DNA from: Lihuaxuella thermophila
GTDB taxonomy: Bacteria > Bacillota > Bacilli > Thermoactinomycetales > Thermoactinomycetaceae
Length of the DNA stretch: 64,000 nt
Direction: 5' to 3'
Assembly: GCF_900110165.1 (NCBI RefSeq)
Contig: NZ_FOCQ01000002.1
Location: forward strand, 248,001-312,000
The position numbers and the translations under genes were made by a program. The first letter of the stretch is position 1. Each line of letters begins with the position of its first letter. Shown piece after piece: positions 1 through 10,451 of the stretch. The notes beneath the pieces were generated by a model. It searched no databases and had not been told where the DNA came from. It saw only the letters and a program-made list of their open reading frames with translations.

Positions 1-597
1 TTTATCGGAGAAAGAGACCATACGGCCGGCAACGGATCGATTGACGAACAAGCCCGGATCGTGGCCCGGAAAATTGATCTCCTGAAAAAGAGATACGGGC
101 TCAGTCCGGTCATCAATATCATCGCTCACAGTATGGGCGGACTGGTTGCAAGGGAAGTGGTGTATCTTCGCCCGCACACCGTAGCCGGGCTGGTCACACT
201 GGGGACCCCTCATCACGGGACTCCTCTTGCCGAGGAGTACGAGTGGGTCGGTATGTTTGTGCGGGGAGAGAAAGCGATTCGGGATATGACACCGCAAGCC
301 GTGAAAGCTTTCAACCGCAAATATCCCGTGAAAGGAAGCCCCTTTTACCGAAATGGATACTTGTATACCATTTCGGGTGACGCGGACAGTTGGGGAAACC
401 GCGGCTGGCACGGGGAGCTGGCCGTGGGGTGGACCCTCATCAGTTTAAAATATGGTGCGGATAATGACGGAGTGGTCATGGAGGGGCAGGCAACGATCCG
501 GGGAGCTGTCCATCTCGCAACCTTTGATGCGTATGACCACTTGGATCTCATTCGTGAACCGGATGTAGCCAAAAAAGCGGCTGCCGTTCTGCCGTAA
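1..597 (+). CDS. Lipase-like alpha/beta hydrolase, 5' end missing
   Basis: The frame is open from the first base of the window, so the start and the oxyanion-hole region lie upstream. The visible part holds the serine-nucleophile elbow AHSMGG (Ser of G-x-S-x-G type, here A-H-S-M-G-G), followed by LVTLGTPHHG, the hallmark of triacylglycerol-lipase/PGAP1-like esterases. A late Asp (GADNDGVV) and a His near the C-terminus (YDHLDL) could complete the triad, as seen in secreted Bacillus-type lipases. It ends at TAA just before a non-coding region with DnaA boxes. Substrate cannot be told from the sequence; an esterase or lipase on acyl esters is the family expectation. Signal peptide cannot be judged because the N-terminus is missing. 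Confidence 0.8.
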   Translation, partial: FIGERDHTAGNGSIDEQARIVARKIDLLKKRYGLSPVINIIAHSMGGLVAREVVYLRPHTVAGLVTLGTPHHGTPLAEEYEWVGMFVRGEKAIRDMTPQAVKAFNRKYPVKGSPFYRNGYLYTISGDADSWGNRGWHGELAVGWTLISLKYGADNDGVVMEGQATIRGAVHLATFDAYDHLDLIREPDVAKKAAAVLP

Positions 598-658
598 CCG
601 ATGACTAAAAAAACGAAATCCGGGGGAAAACTACGGAACACACACCGGGATTCCACAG

Positions 659-722
659 TTATCCACATTTGCACAGCAGTTATACACAAAAATTGTGGAT
701 AACTTTTTTCATCCGTGGATAA
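659..722. promoter_or_regulatory. Cluster of DnaA boxes upstream of guaB
   Basis: Two perfect boxes on the plus strand (TTATCCACA at 659-667, TTATACACA at 680-688), one perfect box on the minus strand (TGTGGATAA at 694-702) and one single-mismatch minus box (CGTGGATAA at 714-722) lie within 64 bases. The consensus is TTATNCACA. They sit about 30 bases upstream of the guaB -35 element. No DnaA-unwinding AT tract with DnaA-trio repeats is evident, so this looks like a DnaA-binding cluster or transcriptional control site rather than the origin itself. Confidence 0.75.
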
Positions 723-751
723 AGTTCATTGTTCGTTCCGATTTGTCATTA

Positions 752-780
752 TTGACAGGTTTCACAAGCATTGTTACACT
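752..780 (+). promoter_or_regulatory. guaB promoter (sigma-A type)
   Basis: TTGACA at 752-757, a 17-base spacer and TACACT at 775-780 form a near-consensus sigma-A promoter reading into guaB, whose ATG is at 820. The ribosome binding site is AAAGGGG at 801-807. Confidence 0.75.
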
Positions 781-786
781 TGCTAA

Positions 787-2277
<1,491 letters not shown>

Positions 2278-2289
2278 GGATATTTTGTG

Positions 2290-2320
2290 AAAGCAGGGAA
2301 ACCCCCTGCTTTTTCATTTC
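2290..2320 (+). terminator. Rho-independent terminator after guaB
   Basis: Stem AAAGCAGGG (2290-2298) pairs with CCCTGCTTT (2304-2312) around a 5-base loop, followed by a T-rich run. Confidence 0.85.
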
Positions 2321-2392
2321 TTTTTTTGTATAATTTTTGTAAACTGAAATCAGATAAAAATGCTTGCGCCCAAAGGAAGGGACATTATCTCT

Positions 2393-3619
2393 GTGCTAAG
2401 GAAAATTTCGATTACATATCTTTGCCTGCTGCTCCTCGTTCTTCTTCTGCCCGTGCAAAGCTATGCTGCTGAAGAACTTCCCGGAGTCAGAGCAAAATCA
2501 TATATTTTGATGGATTTTGCGTCCGGCGTCATTCTGGATGAAAAAGCTGCGGACCAACCGCGTCCTCCCGCGAGCATGACCAAGCTGATGTCAGCGTACA
2601 TCGTTTTGGATAAGATCGAAGCGGGCGAACTGCGCTGGGAAGATGAAGTGACGGTCAGCAAGCGGGCAGCGGCGATCGAAGAAGCCCAAATTCATCTCAA
2701 AGCCGGTGAAAGGGAAACCGTCAGAGAGCTGTTTATCGCCATGGCGGTTCAATCGGCCAATGATGCCACCGTCGCCTTGGCGGAACATGTTGCCGGAAAC
2801 GAAGAAGCTTTTGTCCAGTTGATGAATGATAAGGCCAGACGACTGGGCATGGAACATACCCATTACGTCAATGCCACAGGTCTAGACCGTAAATTATACC
2901 CGGTCCCCCCGAAGGTGGAGGGGGAACACGTGATGTCCGCCCGTGATGCGGCGATTTTGGCGGTTCAATTGTTAAGAGCTCATCCGGATATTCTTCAAAT
3001 CACTGCCTTACCTACATATACGTTTCGAAAGGGAACCCCTCGCCAACAGAAAGTCATAAACTGGAACCGCATGCTCCCCGGTTTAAAGCAATACTATAAA
3101 GGAGTGGACGGACTTAAAACCGGACATACCAATGCCGCCGGCTATTGCTTTACGGGAACGGCCAAGCGCGGTGATTACCGCCTTGTCAGTGTTGTGATGG
3201 GAACCGCATCGGAAACGCTGCGGTTTACGGAAACGAAGAAATTATTCGACTACGGGTTTCAACGATATCAGTTGAAGACATTAATCCCCGAATTTAAACC
3301 CGTTCCGGGCACTCCTTCTCTCGCCCTGCCCAATGGGGTGGAACGAACCGTACCGGTGGTGGTGGAAGAAGCGATCCAACTGCCTGTACGAATGGGAGAG
3401 GAAAATAAATATCAATTTAAGGTCACGTTTAATCCGGGCGTGAAAGCTCCTCTGGGAACGGGGGCGGTGGTCGGCCAAGTAAAAGTGCTGTACAACGGGC
3501 AAGAGATTAAAGGCCTGGCTCCCGTCAATCTGTTGGCTGCCGCCCATGTGGAAGAAGCAAGCTGGTTCCGCCTGTTCTTCCGGGACGTGGGTGACACCGT
3601 CAAAAGCTGGTTTGAGTAA
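2393..3619 (+). CDS. dacA: D-alanyl-D-alanine carboxypeptidase (PBP5 type)
   Basis: Trims the terminal D-Ala from peptidoglycan pentapeptides at the outer face of the membrane. From the GTG at 2393 the protein is 408 residues: a signal peptide (LRKIS then a leucine-rich core ending QSYA), the SxxK motif SMTK (Ser61, Lys64), the SxN motif QSAND, the KTG motif DGLKTGHT, then the beta-rich PBP5 C-terminal domain and an amphipathic C-terminal anchor (FRLFFRDVGDTVKSWFE). GTG 2393 is preferred over the in-frame ATG at 2360 because AAAGGAAGGG (2372-2381) is well placed for it, while the ATG has no ribosome binding site. A TATAAT at 2329-2334 may be its -10. The gene is a regular neighbour of guaB. 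Confidence 0.95.
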   Translation: MLRKISITYLCLLLLVLLLPVQSYAAEELPGVRAKSYILMDFASGVILDEKAADQPRPPASMTKLMSAYIVLDKIEAGELRWEDEVTVSKRAAAIEEAQIHLKAGERETVRELFIAMAVQSANDATVALAEHVAGNEEAFVQLMNDKARRLGMEHTHYVNATGLDRKLYPVPPKVEGEHVMSARDAAILAVQLLRAHPDILQITALPTYTFRKGTPRQQKVINWNRMLPGLKQYYKGVDGLKTGHTNAAGYCFTGTAKRGDYRLVSVVMGTASETLRFTETKKLFDYGFQRYQLKTLIPEFKPVPGTPSLALPNGVERTVPVVVEEAIQLPVRMGEENKYQFKVTFNPGVKAPLGTGAVVGQVKVLYNGQEIKGLAPVNLLAAAHVEEASWFRLFFRDVGDTVKSWFE

Positions 3620-3686
3620 CGCTGATTTCGCCCATTCCAAGCGTCGGCATTCAGAGGGAAAACTCCTTTTGGAATCGCTTGGTTAG

Positions 3687-3715
3687 TTGTCAAAGGTGCA
3701 TCATTCAGCTACAAT
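3687..3715 (+). promoter_or_regulatory. pdxST promoter (sigma-A type)
   Basis: TTGTCA at 3687-3692, spacer of 17, TACAAT at 3710-3715. The transcript would start near 3722, about 60 bases before the pdxS ATG. Confidence 0.65.
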
Positions 3716-3782
3716 GGGTCATAGATTCAAATGTTCGGCGGATGGTTTCTATTTGTCCGGCTAGAGTAGGGAGGAAAACCAA

Positions 3783-4667
3783 ATGCGTCAAACAGGTACA
3801 GATCGTGTAAAACGCGGCATGGCAGAAATGCAAAAAGGCGGCGTCATCATGGACGTTGTAAACGCGGAACAGGCCAAAATCGCTGAGCAGGCAGGGGCTG
3901 TCGCCGTCATGGCACTGGAACGGGTTCCGGCGGATATCCGTGCTGCCGGGGGTGTCGCCCGCATGGCTGACCCGCGCGTGATCGAAGAGGTCATGAATGC
4001 CGTTTCCATCCCGGTCATGGCAAAAGCGCGGATCGGGCATTTCGTTGAAGCCCGTCTCCTGGAAGCGCTCGGTGTTGACTATATTGATGAGAGCGAAGTT
4101 CTCACACCTGCGGATGAAGTGTTCCACATCGATAAATCGCAGTTCACCGTACCGTTTGTCTGCGGTGCGCGGAACCTTGGAGAAGCTTTGCGCCGGATCG
4201 GGGAAGGTGCTTCCATGATCCGTACAAAAGGGGAGCCCGGCACCGGAAACGTGGTGGAAGCCGTGCGTCACATGCGCATGATGCAAAGCCAGATCCGCAA
4301 AGTTCAAAATATGTCGCGCGATGAATTGATGACCGAAGCAAAAGAACTGGGAGCCCCCTATGAACTGTTGCTCCAGGTTCATGAAACAGGCAAACTCCCG
4401 GTTGTCAACTTTGCGGCAGGCGGAATCGCAACACCGGCCGATGCAGCTCTGATGATGCATTTGGGGGCGGACGGTGTCTTTGTCGGTTCCGGCATCTTCA
4501 AATCGGAAAATCCCGAGAAATATGCACGCGCCATTGTGCAAGCAACCACTCATTACGAAGATTTCGCATTGATCGCAGAGCTGTCCAAGGATTTGGGAAC
4601 CCCGATGACCGGTCTCGAAATTTCCAAAATCAGCCCGGCGGACCGTATGCAGGAGCGGGGTTGGTAA
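3783..4667 (+). CDS. pdxS: Pyridoxal 5'-phosphate synthase, synthase subunit
   Basis: Builds pyridoxal phosphate from ribose 5-phosphate, glyceraldehyde 3-phosphate and ammonia supplied by PdxT. The 294-residue protein shows the (beta/alpha)8 barrel signatures of Pdx[18 protein letters not shown] near the start, [12 protein letters not shown], the catalytic-lysine stretch [22 protein letters not shown], and the phosphate-binding [16 protein letters not shown] followed by [12 protein letters not shown]. Ribosome binding site GGGAGG just upstream of ATG 3783. pdxT follows after three bases, so the two are one operon, as in B. subtilis. Confidence 0.97.
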   Translation: MRQTGTDRVKRGMAEMQKGGVIMDVVNAEQAKIAEQAGAVAVMALERVPADIRAAGGVARMADPRVIEEVMNAVSIPVMAKARIGHFVEARLLEALGVDYIDESEVLTPADEVFHIDKSQFTVPFVCGARNLGEALRRIGEGASMIRTKGEPGTGNVVEAVRHMRMMQSQIRKVQNMSRDELMTEAKELGAPYELLLQVHETGKLPVVNFAAGGIATPADAALMMHLGADGVFVGSGIFKSENPEKYARAIVQATTHYEDFALIAELSKDLGTPMTGLEISKISPADRMQERGW

Positions 4668-4670
4668 GAG

Positions 4671-5261
4671 ATGAAAATCGGAGTACTCGCCCTTCAGGGG
4701 GCGGTTCGGGAGCATGTTCAACTGCTGGAACAGGCCGGAGCGACCGCAGTGGCAGTGAAGCGGGCTGAACAACTCCGGGATCTGGACGGGCTGGTCATTC
4801 CCGGCGGGGAATCGACGACGATCGGCAAGCTGATGCGAGAATATCAATTGACCGAACCGGTGTTGAAAATGCACCGGGAAGGGAAACCCATTTTTGGAAC
4901 TTGTGCCGGATTAATCCTGATTGCAAAACGGGTGGAAGGTTTGGATGAACCCCATCTCGGTCTGATGGATATCACCGTGAAAAGAAATGCATTTGGCCGG
5001 CAGCGGGAAAGTTTTGAAGCTGCCTTAAACATCGAAGAGATCGGCGACAACTTCCAGGCAGTCTTTATTCGCGCTCCTTATATCGAACAAGCGGGCCCCG
5101 GTGTCAAAGTCCTGGCAACCGTGGACGGCAAAATTGTCGCCGCACGCGAGGGAACCTTGCTCGGTGCCGCATTTCACCCGGAATTAACCGATGACCTGCG
5201 CTTTCATGCCTATTTTGTGAAAATGGTGCAGGAATCGATGGTTACCAAGGTGAATCTTTAG
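4671..5261 (+). CDS. pdxT: Pyridoxal 5'-phosphate synthase, glutaminase subunit
   Basis: Class I glutamine amidotransferase that hydrolyses glutamine and channels ammonia into PdxS. Of 196 residues; it opens with KIGVLALQGA, has LVIPGGESTTIGKL, the nucleophile elbow FGTCAGL with Cys78, and the His-Glu pair in AAFHPELTDD near the C-terminus. Length and motifs are standard. It starts three bases after the pdxS stop. The serS leader promoter overlaps the region just past its stop codon. Confidence 0.97.
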   Translation: MKIGVLALQGAVREHVQLLEQAGATAVAVKRAEQLRDLDGLVIPGGESTTIGKLMREYQLTEPVLKMHREGKPIFGTCAGLILIAKRVEGLDEPHLGLMDITVKRNAFGRQRESFEAALNIEEIGDNFQAVFIRAPYIEQAGPGVKVLATVDGKIVAAREGTLLGAAFHPELTDDLRFHAYFVKMVQESMVTKVNL

Positions 5262-5263
5262 GA

Positions 5264-5541
5264 TATAATAAGGAGTAACTATACATCGGAATCGCGAAGA
5301 AGAGAGAAGTAACCGCTTTCGGTTTGGTTCAGAGAGGCGATGGAGGGTGCGAATCGCCCCAGACCAGCGGTGAATCCGCCTCGGAGCGAAGCGCGAACAC
5401 GGGATCTCCGTCTAAGCGCCTTCGGCAGCGGGCCGTTATTCCGCTAAGAGTGGACTTGCAAGTGCCTGTGCCCTTGCGGTCAATAAGGGTGGCAACGCGG
5501 AACCTTCCGTCCCTTCGAGGGCGGAGGGTTTTTATTTTGTA
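5264..5541 (+). promoter_or_regulatory. Serine T-box riboswitch leader of serS
   Basis: A TATAAT at 5264-5269 starts a leader of about 280 bases. It carries a structured stem I with the AGAGA-type k-turn motif and a candidate specifier codon UCC (Ser) at 5375-5377 in the usual GAA-codon context. The T-box sequence AAGGGTGGCAACGCGG lies at 5485-5500, and the terminator hairpin (arms 5503-5513 and 5519-5528, then TTTTTATTTT) follows. Uncharged tRNA-Ser should pair with the specifier and the T-box bulge, stabilise the antiterminator and turn serS on. The exact base of the specifier is inferred from context. Confidence 0.92.
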
Positions 5542-5555
5542 AAGGAGGTAAGCAT

Positions 5556-6836
5556 ATGCTCGATCTCAAACTTTTGCGCAACCAGCTCGATGAAGTCAGG
5601 GAAAAGCTGAAATACCGCAATGAGGATATCAGCGGATTGGATTCTTTTGCCGAATACGACCAGAAGAGACGGGAGCTCATCCAACAAACGGAACGGCTAA
5701 AAAATCAACGCAATATGGTTTCCCGGGAAATAGCGGAGAAAAAGAAAAATAAAGAAGATGCCCAGGATCAGATTTTGGAAATGCGCCGGGTGGGCGATGA
5801 GATTAAACGGTTGGATGAAGAATTGCGCGTCCTGGATGAAAAAATCAACCAATTGCTGTTAACATTGCCCAATATTCCTCATGAAAGCGTACCGGTTGGG
5901 CTGACTGAGGAAGATAATGTTCCTGTTCGCCACTGGGGAGAGATTCCCGAGGTACCGTTTGAGTTAAAGCCGCACTGGGAGTTGGCGGCTGAACTTGACA
6001 TTCTGGATTTTGAACGGGCAGGAAAAGTCACCGGCTCCCGTTTTGTTTTCTATAAAGGATTAGGGGCAAGGCTGGAACGTGCCCTGGCCAACTTCATGCT
6101 CGATCTCCATACCGAACAGCATGGCTATACCGAGATGATTCCCCCTTATATCGTCAATAGCCAAAGCATGGTAGGGACGGGACAGCTGCCCAAATTTGCG
6201 GAAGATGCCTTTGCGCTTGCCGATTCCGATTATTTCCTGATCCCTACCTCGGAAGTGCCCGTCACCAACTATCATCAGGGGGAAATTTTGGATGACGCGG
6301 ATCTGCCGAAGTATTATGTGGCATACAGCCCCTGTTTCCGCTCCGAAGCCGGTTCGGCAGGAAGGGATACCCGGGGATTGATCCGTCACCACCAATTCCA
6401 TAAAGTGGAATTGGTCAAACTGGTTCGTCCGGAAGATTCCTATGATGAACTGGAACGATTGGTTGCCAATGCCGAAAAGGTGTTGCAACTGCTGGAACTC
6501 CCCTATCGGGTTCTCAATATGTGCACAGGGGATCTCGGTTTCACCGCGGCCAAAAAATACGATATTGAAGTTTGGATGCCCAGCAACAACACGTATCGTG
6601 AAATCTCTTCCTGCAGCAACTTTGAAGATTTCCAGGCCAGACGGGCCAATATCCGTTTCCGTCGCAATTCCAAAGCAAAACCTGAATTTGTCCATACCTT
6701 AAATGGTTCCGGCCTGGCCATTGAGCGAACCGTAGCCGCCCTGCTCGAGAATCACCAGCAAGAAGACGGCAGCATCCGCATTCCGGAAGCTCTTCGTCCT
6801 TATATGGGCGGAATCACTCATATCCACAAAAAATAA
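5556..6836 (+). CDS. serS: Seryl-tRNA synthetase
   Basis: Charges tRNA-Ser with serine. The 426-residue class II synthetase has the N-terminal long antiparallel coiled coil that grips the tRNA variable arm (about residues 30-100, rich in Glu, Lys, Arg), motif 2 with [14 protein letters not shown], and motif 3 with [16 protein letters not shown]. The start is the ATG at 5556 behind AAAGGAGG. It is controlled by the T-box leader directly upstream and is followed by a tRNA-Ser gene, a natural substrate. Confidence 0.98.
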   Translation: MLDLKLLRNQLDEVREKLKYRNEDISGLDSFAEYDQKRRELIQQTERLKNQRNMVSREIAEKKKNKEDAQDQILEMRRVGDEIKRLDEELRVLDEKINQLLLTLPNIPHESVPVGLTEEDNVPVRHWGEIPEVPFELKPHWELAAELDILDFERAGKVTGSRFVFYKGLGARLERALANFMLDLHTEQHGYTEMIPPYIVNSQSMVGTGQLPKFAEDAFALADSDYFLIPTSEVPVTNYHQGEILDDADLPKYYVAYSPCFRSEAGSAGRDTRGLIRHHQFHKVELVKLVRPEDSYDELERLVANAEKVLQLLELPYRVLNMCTGDLGFTAAKKYDIEVWMPSNNTYREISSCSNFEDFQARRANIRFRRNSKAKPEFVHTLNGSGLAIERTVAALLENHQQEDGSIRIPEALRPYMGGITHIHKK

Positions 6837-6891
6837 TCGTTCGAATCCCATGGCGGAGATGCCCTCACGCCCCATCGAACCGGCCGATCCC

Positions 6892-6919
6892 TTGACAGAA
6901 ACGAAAAAACATGTATAAT
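6892..6919 (+). promoter_or_regulatory. tRNA-Ser promoter
   Basis: Consensus TTGACA at 6892-6897, spacer of 16, consensus TATAAT at 6914-6919. The transcript would begin about 20 bases before the tRNA. Confidence 0.85.
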
Positions 6920-6946
6920 AAGTTTCTGTAACTTCATATCGGCTGT

Positions 6947-7036
<90 letters not shown>

Positions 7037-7046
7037 AATAAAGAAA

Positions 7047-7088
7047 AACGCACTTAACCATTCATCAGGGTTAAGTGCGTTTTTTTTT
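7047..7088 (+). terminator. Terminator after tRNA-Ser
   Basis: Stem AACGCACTTAACC (7047-7059) pairs with GGTTAAGTGCGTT, followed by a run of T. A diverged copy of the same terminator follows the tRNA fragment at 10221-10288. Confidence 0.9.
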
Positions 7089-7451
7089 GTGTTTGTAACC
7101 GTTGATTTCGACACTCGACAAAATATGAGCGAATGAAAAGTTAAAAATGCCCGTAAACCTGGCAGAGACGCCTTATCATCAAATCAGTATCCAAGTAAGG
7201 ATACGGTCAAAAGTCATGATGAAATTCCATGCATCCCCCATCGAAGTACAGACTGAAAAACTATGAAAAACGGTAAATTTTCGTGTTTCATCTTGAAAAC
7301 CACATCTTGAAGCATTCTATTTATTTTTTCTTGATTTCACAGTAATTGTAGGGAGTTTAAAAGGATGTTATTCTCCTTCTTATGACACTCATTATATGGT
7401 TTCTAATATAAACATAACCTGCCATCATTACAAATATTTCAGGAGGAGAAT
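7089..7451. other. Non-coding, upstream of the PrsW toxin
   Basis: No gene is visible. Bases 7089-7190 share recognisable blocks with 10337-10445 (for example GTGTTTGT near the start and CAGAGACG near the end), so this stretch was duplicated together with the tRNA tail and terminator. The remainder is AT-rich and probably holds the toxin promoter; no consensus promoter stands out. Confidence 0.6.
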
Positions 7452-9428
7452 ATGTTGAACGGTTTACGTGAATGGGGAAAAATAATAGCTAAAATTCCCG
7501 AAAAATACCCAATCTTGGTCAAATTATATGTGATTTTCAGTTGGCTCTCCATTTTTGCACTGATTTACAGCCTGATTTTCATTGAAGATTCCCGTAAAAT
7601 CTTCATTCAATTCCTTTGGTCTTACTATGTCCTTTGGCAATTCTTCATACTTGCCAGAAGTAAAACATTGCCTTGGAAGATATACATTCGGTTTTTCCTT
7701 GCAGGGGTCTGGCTGGTGGCTCCATTGGTGGTTTTATTTATGACGGGGATTCACAGGATCACGGGTGGTGAACCGCACGACTTGTGGAGTCAGGCCGTGG
7801 TCACTCCTTTCATCGAGGAATCCTTTAAGCTGCTTCCATTATTCTTTTTTCTCCTTCTGTTTCAACGGGCAAAAACGATGAGTTTAGCTGATTTTGCATT
7901 GATTGGGGCGGCAACAGGGGCCGGATTTCAGTTTGTCGAAGAAACTTTGCGAAGACTTGCGAACAACGGTATTTTTTCGGAGATATTCGGGTACAGTTCC
8001 AGTCTTTTGAGCGGAGGAGATGTCATTCACTGGGAGCTTTTCACCTTGTTTCCCGGGTATTTTGAAGAAAATTTGTTTCCTGTGCGTATGTCGGTCAGCC
8101 ATGCGGTGGCGACTGCGTTGGTTGCCTTGGCCATTGGATCTGCGGTTCGTCTGAGATCAAAGACTGGTTCTGTCTCATACAGTATTCCGTTTTTCTTTTT
8201 TCTGTGGTGTTTTCTTGATCACTCCGCTTTGAATTCTTTTGATAAGTTTGATGAATGGGTGTACGAAATCCATGACTGGATCGGAAACGGCTATTATACG
8301 AAACCGGTCTTCCTCCTTTTCCTTCTGATAGCGATTATTTACGACTACATAAAATTAAACAGCATTCGGACGAAGCTTCCCTTGTTGGAAAGAGAATACG
8401 TAATTGAACCTGTCAGAGAGTTTTTCGATTTATTCTTTAGCCTGTTGGGAGATCGCAAGCGTTACAAATACCTGCTGGTGTTTTACCGGGACCGAAGAGA
8501 ATTGGGCTTCAGATATCTGTATGGGAATCCGGGTGACTATACAGAGATTGAAAAGCTGAAGATACGAACGGCGGAGTTTCAAAAGCAATTGGCGGTCATG
8601 CTCACCCTTCTCTTGATTCTGAGCGTTTCACTGTCCGGAGCCGTTGTGTCCATGATCCAGGCTGTGCACGATCCGGCTTGCCTGGCTTGTGTTTTTGAAG
8701 ATATCGGCGATTGGTGGAACGGACTGGATACAGTTGATCAACTGATGATTATAGGAAGCTTGATTGCCCTATCTTTATTGTTTACAGGGCCTTGGGGAGC
8801 CATAACTTTTGGTCTTGCTGCCGGGGATGTACTCGGGATGGCAGGGGAGTTTGGGACGTTTCTGCGAAATCCGCGGGCTTGGCTGGCCGGACTGGCCCGA
8901 ATGGGTCCGCAAGAAGCACTTGCCTTCGGAATCGAAGCAGGATTGAGCCGAATTCCTGAAGTAAGAATAGGGAAGAAGATTGGAAACAAGCTTGAAGATT
9001 ATATTTACAGATTAGTTCGTGATTCAAGTGGTAATATTTTAAGAGGACAATCAAGTACGCTTGCTACGAGATTAAAACAAGCAGGTGAGCCAAAACCGCG
9101 TCCTTGGTATGCCGCGCATCATATTGTACCAGGAAATGAATCTTTTAATGCTGATGCTGTAGCAGCAAGAAGAATTTTTGACAGGTTGATGTTAGATCCG
9201 AGCAGAACTTACACTCATCTGGATGATCCCATTAACGCAGCAATAAATGGTGTATGGTTACCACAGCGTAGAGGAATTGGAACGGAAGCCTACCATCCTG
9301 AAATTCATACAGATGTTTATTATGCGGAGTTACATCGACGATTAAGAGCAGTAACTTCCAAGGAAGAACTGATAGACGTTTTGCAAGAAATAAAGGAAGA
9401 ACTACAACAAAATATCTTTCCATACTAA
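7452..9428 (+). CDS. PrsW-type membrane protease fused to AHH nuclease toxin
   Basis: A 658-residue protein. Residues 25-300 hold several hydrophobic segments and PrsW/CPBP-like intramembrane protease signatures: PFIEESFKLLPL (Glu122-Glu123, Lys126), GAGFQFVEET (Glu163-Glu164) and SHAVATALVAL (His217). Residues 310-375 are charged. A second hydrophobic pair sits at 382-402 and 428-465, with a linker rich in Gly/Ala to about 505. The tip (about 511-658) carries WYAAHHIVPG (His556, His557) and later YHPEIH, the pattern of AHH nucleases of the HNH/Endonuclease VII fold used as polymorphic toxins. Start ATG with AGGAGGAG ahead. The next gene is an Imm11-like immunity protein. Likely role: contact-dependent or kin-directed DNase; release by the protease domain is inference. 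Confidence 0.85.
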   Translation: MLNGLREWGKIIAKIPEKYPILVKLYVIFSWLSIFALIYSLIFIEDSRKIFIQFLWSYYVLWQFFILARSKTLPWKIYIRFFLAGVWLVAPLVVLFMTGIHRITGGEPHDLWSQAVVTPFIEESFKLLPLFFFLLLFQRAKTMSLADFALIGAATGAGFQFVEETLRRLANNGIFSEIFGYSSSLLSGGDVIHWELFTLFPGYFEENLFPVRMSVSHAVATALVALAIGSAVRLRSKTGSVSYSIPFFFFLWCFLDHSALNSFDKFDEWVYEIHDWIGNGYYTKPVFLLFLLIAIIYDYIKLNSIRTKLPLLEREYVIEPVREFFDLFFSLLGDRKRYKYLLVFYRDRRELGFRYLYGNPGDYTEIEKLKIRTAEFQKQLAVMLTLLLILSVSLSGAVVSMIQAVHDPACLACVFEDIGDWWNGLDTVDQLMIIGSLIALSLLFTGPWGAITFGLAAGDVLGMAGEFGTFLRNPRAWLAGLARMGPQEALAFGIEAGLSRIPEVRIGKKIGNKLEDYIYRLVRDSSGNILRGQSSTLATRLKQAGEPKPRPWYAAHHIVPGNESFNADAVAARRIFDRLMLDPSRTYTHLDDPINAAINGVWLPQRRGIGTEAYHPEIHTDVYYAELHRRLRAVTSKEELIDVLQEIKEELQQNIFPY

Positions 9429-9447
9429 ATAAGAGGTGATAATAGTA

Positions 9448-9981
9448 ATGAAAGTCTTTCTGCTCGACCACGATTATCAATATCAGTCTGTAATGACTAT
9501 TGAGGAGAATCTACTGGATCGCTTTGAACAGTTTGGCCAACCCTTAGAGCATGATTGGAAACCTATTGAAATGTTTGTTCCTGACGCAAAAAAAGAGCTT
9601 CCAAAGAGCGACTTCCCAAACTTTCTGACAGATGTGCCCATATTTAACCAAAATGCGAAAAATGCGTTTTATGAATTATTAAGGCCAAATGGTGAGTTTT
9701 TACCTGTTATCATCGAAGGCGAAAAACATTATGCGTTTAACACTATCAATCGCATCGATGCTTTAGATGAAGAAGCTTCCGATGTAAAGCGATTTAAAAG
9801 CAGCGGAAGGATTATGAAAGTCATTAAGTATAAATTTATACCAGAGAAAGTACAGGGCCAGGTCATATTTAAAATTCCACAAGATCCGGGTTCAGTTTAT
9901 GTATCGAATACATTTTTAGCGAAATACCAAGAGCATGAATTGACCGGGTTGATGTTTAGAGAAGTATGGCACGCAGAATGA
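9448..9981 (+). CDS. Imm11-like (DUF1629) immunity protein
   Basis: A 177-residue soluble protein directly behind the AHH toxin, 19 bases after its stop. It shows the layout of the Imm11/DUF1629 family: NAKNAFYELLRPNGEFLPV, then YAFNTINRIDALD, then FKIPQDPGSVYVSNTFL and the closing GLMFREVWHAE, where family members end in a Leu-x-Phe-Arg-x-x-Trp-type motif. ATG 9448 is chosen because GAGGTGAT (9433-9440) is a good ribosome binding site for it; an in-frame GTG at 9436 lies inside that site. Expected job: bind and neutralise the AHH nuclease in the producer. Family assignment is by eye. Confidence 0.75.
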   Translation: MKVFLLDHDYQYQSVMTIEENLLDRFEQFGQPLEHDWKPIEMFVPDAKKELPKSDFPNFLTDVPIFNQNAKNAFYELLRPNGEFLPVIIEGEKHYAFNTINRIDALDEEASDVKRFKSSGRIMKVIKYKFIPEKVQGQVIFKIPQDPGSVYVSNTFLAKYQEHELTGLMFREVWHAE

Positions 9982-10220
9982 GGATTAAGGCTCTCAAGGG
10001 CAGGACGTTCATTGTTCATTGACGGAGATTCCTACGATATCGTTATACAAAGGGCGATTTTTGGAACTAAGGGGCTGCATCTGAAGCGACGAAGTTGTAT
10101 ATTTATATTAAATCCACGGTCTAGTACGAAAATGAACGTCTCTAACGTGACCGCAGTGGTCGATTAGCGATAAAGTGTAATAGATTTAGTCGTGGTGTGG
10201 TCTGACAGGGTATTCAACCT
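9982..10220. other. Non-coding gap before the first tRNA-Ser fragment
   Basis: No convincing gene. The last 35 bases (from about 10190) resemble a badly mutated 5' half of a tRNA-Ser leading into the well-preserved 3' half at 10221, but I could not fold a proper acceptor or D arm. Confidence 0.4.
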
Positions 10221-10288
10221 AGGCAGCGGTCTTGAAAACCGCCGAGGGTTCACGCCCTCCGTGGGTTCGAATCCCACCCTCTCCGCCA
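10221..10288 (+). pseudogene. tRNA-Ser 3' fragment (copy 1)
   Basis: Anticodon arm GCGGTCTTGAAAACCGC, a variable arm GAGGGTTCACGCCCTC, the full T arm GTGGGTTCGAATCCCAC, the 3' acceptor strand CCTCTCCG and CCA. Anticodon arm, T arm and acceptor match the intact gene at 6947, but the variable arm is different (intact gene: TAGTCGCGAGGCTA). No matching 5' acceptor strand is present. Followed by a copy of the tRNA terminator. Confidence 0.85.
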
Positions 10289-10298
10289 AATAAAGAAA

Positions 10299-10336
10299 AA
10301 CGCACTTACCGTGATGAACGGTTAAGTGCGTTTTTT
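10299..10336 (+). terminator. Duplicated tRNA terminator
   Basis: AACGCACTTACC (10299-10310) pairs with GGTTAAGTGCGTT around a short loop, then TTTTTT. A diverged copy of the terminator at 7047-7088, in the same position relative to the tRNA tail. Confidence 0.8.
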
Positions 10337-10451
10337 CGTGTTTGTGACTGTTTGATTTGAAATTCGACGGAGGGAAAAATGTGTGCGAAGTAAAAGGTAA
10401 AATATTTCCTTAAACGTGACAGAGACGTACTATCATCACCTGAGTTAAAGT

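Noticed and set aside
659-780. Replication origin
   Set aside because: DnaA boxes are present, but no DnaA-trio or unwinding region, and dnaA/dnaN are not adjacent.
10190-10288. Complete second tRNA-Ser gene
   Set aside because: The 5' half cannot be folded and does not pair with the 3' acceptor strand.
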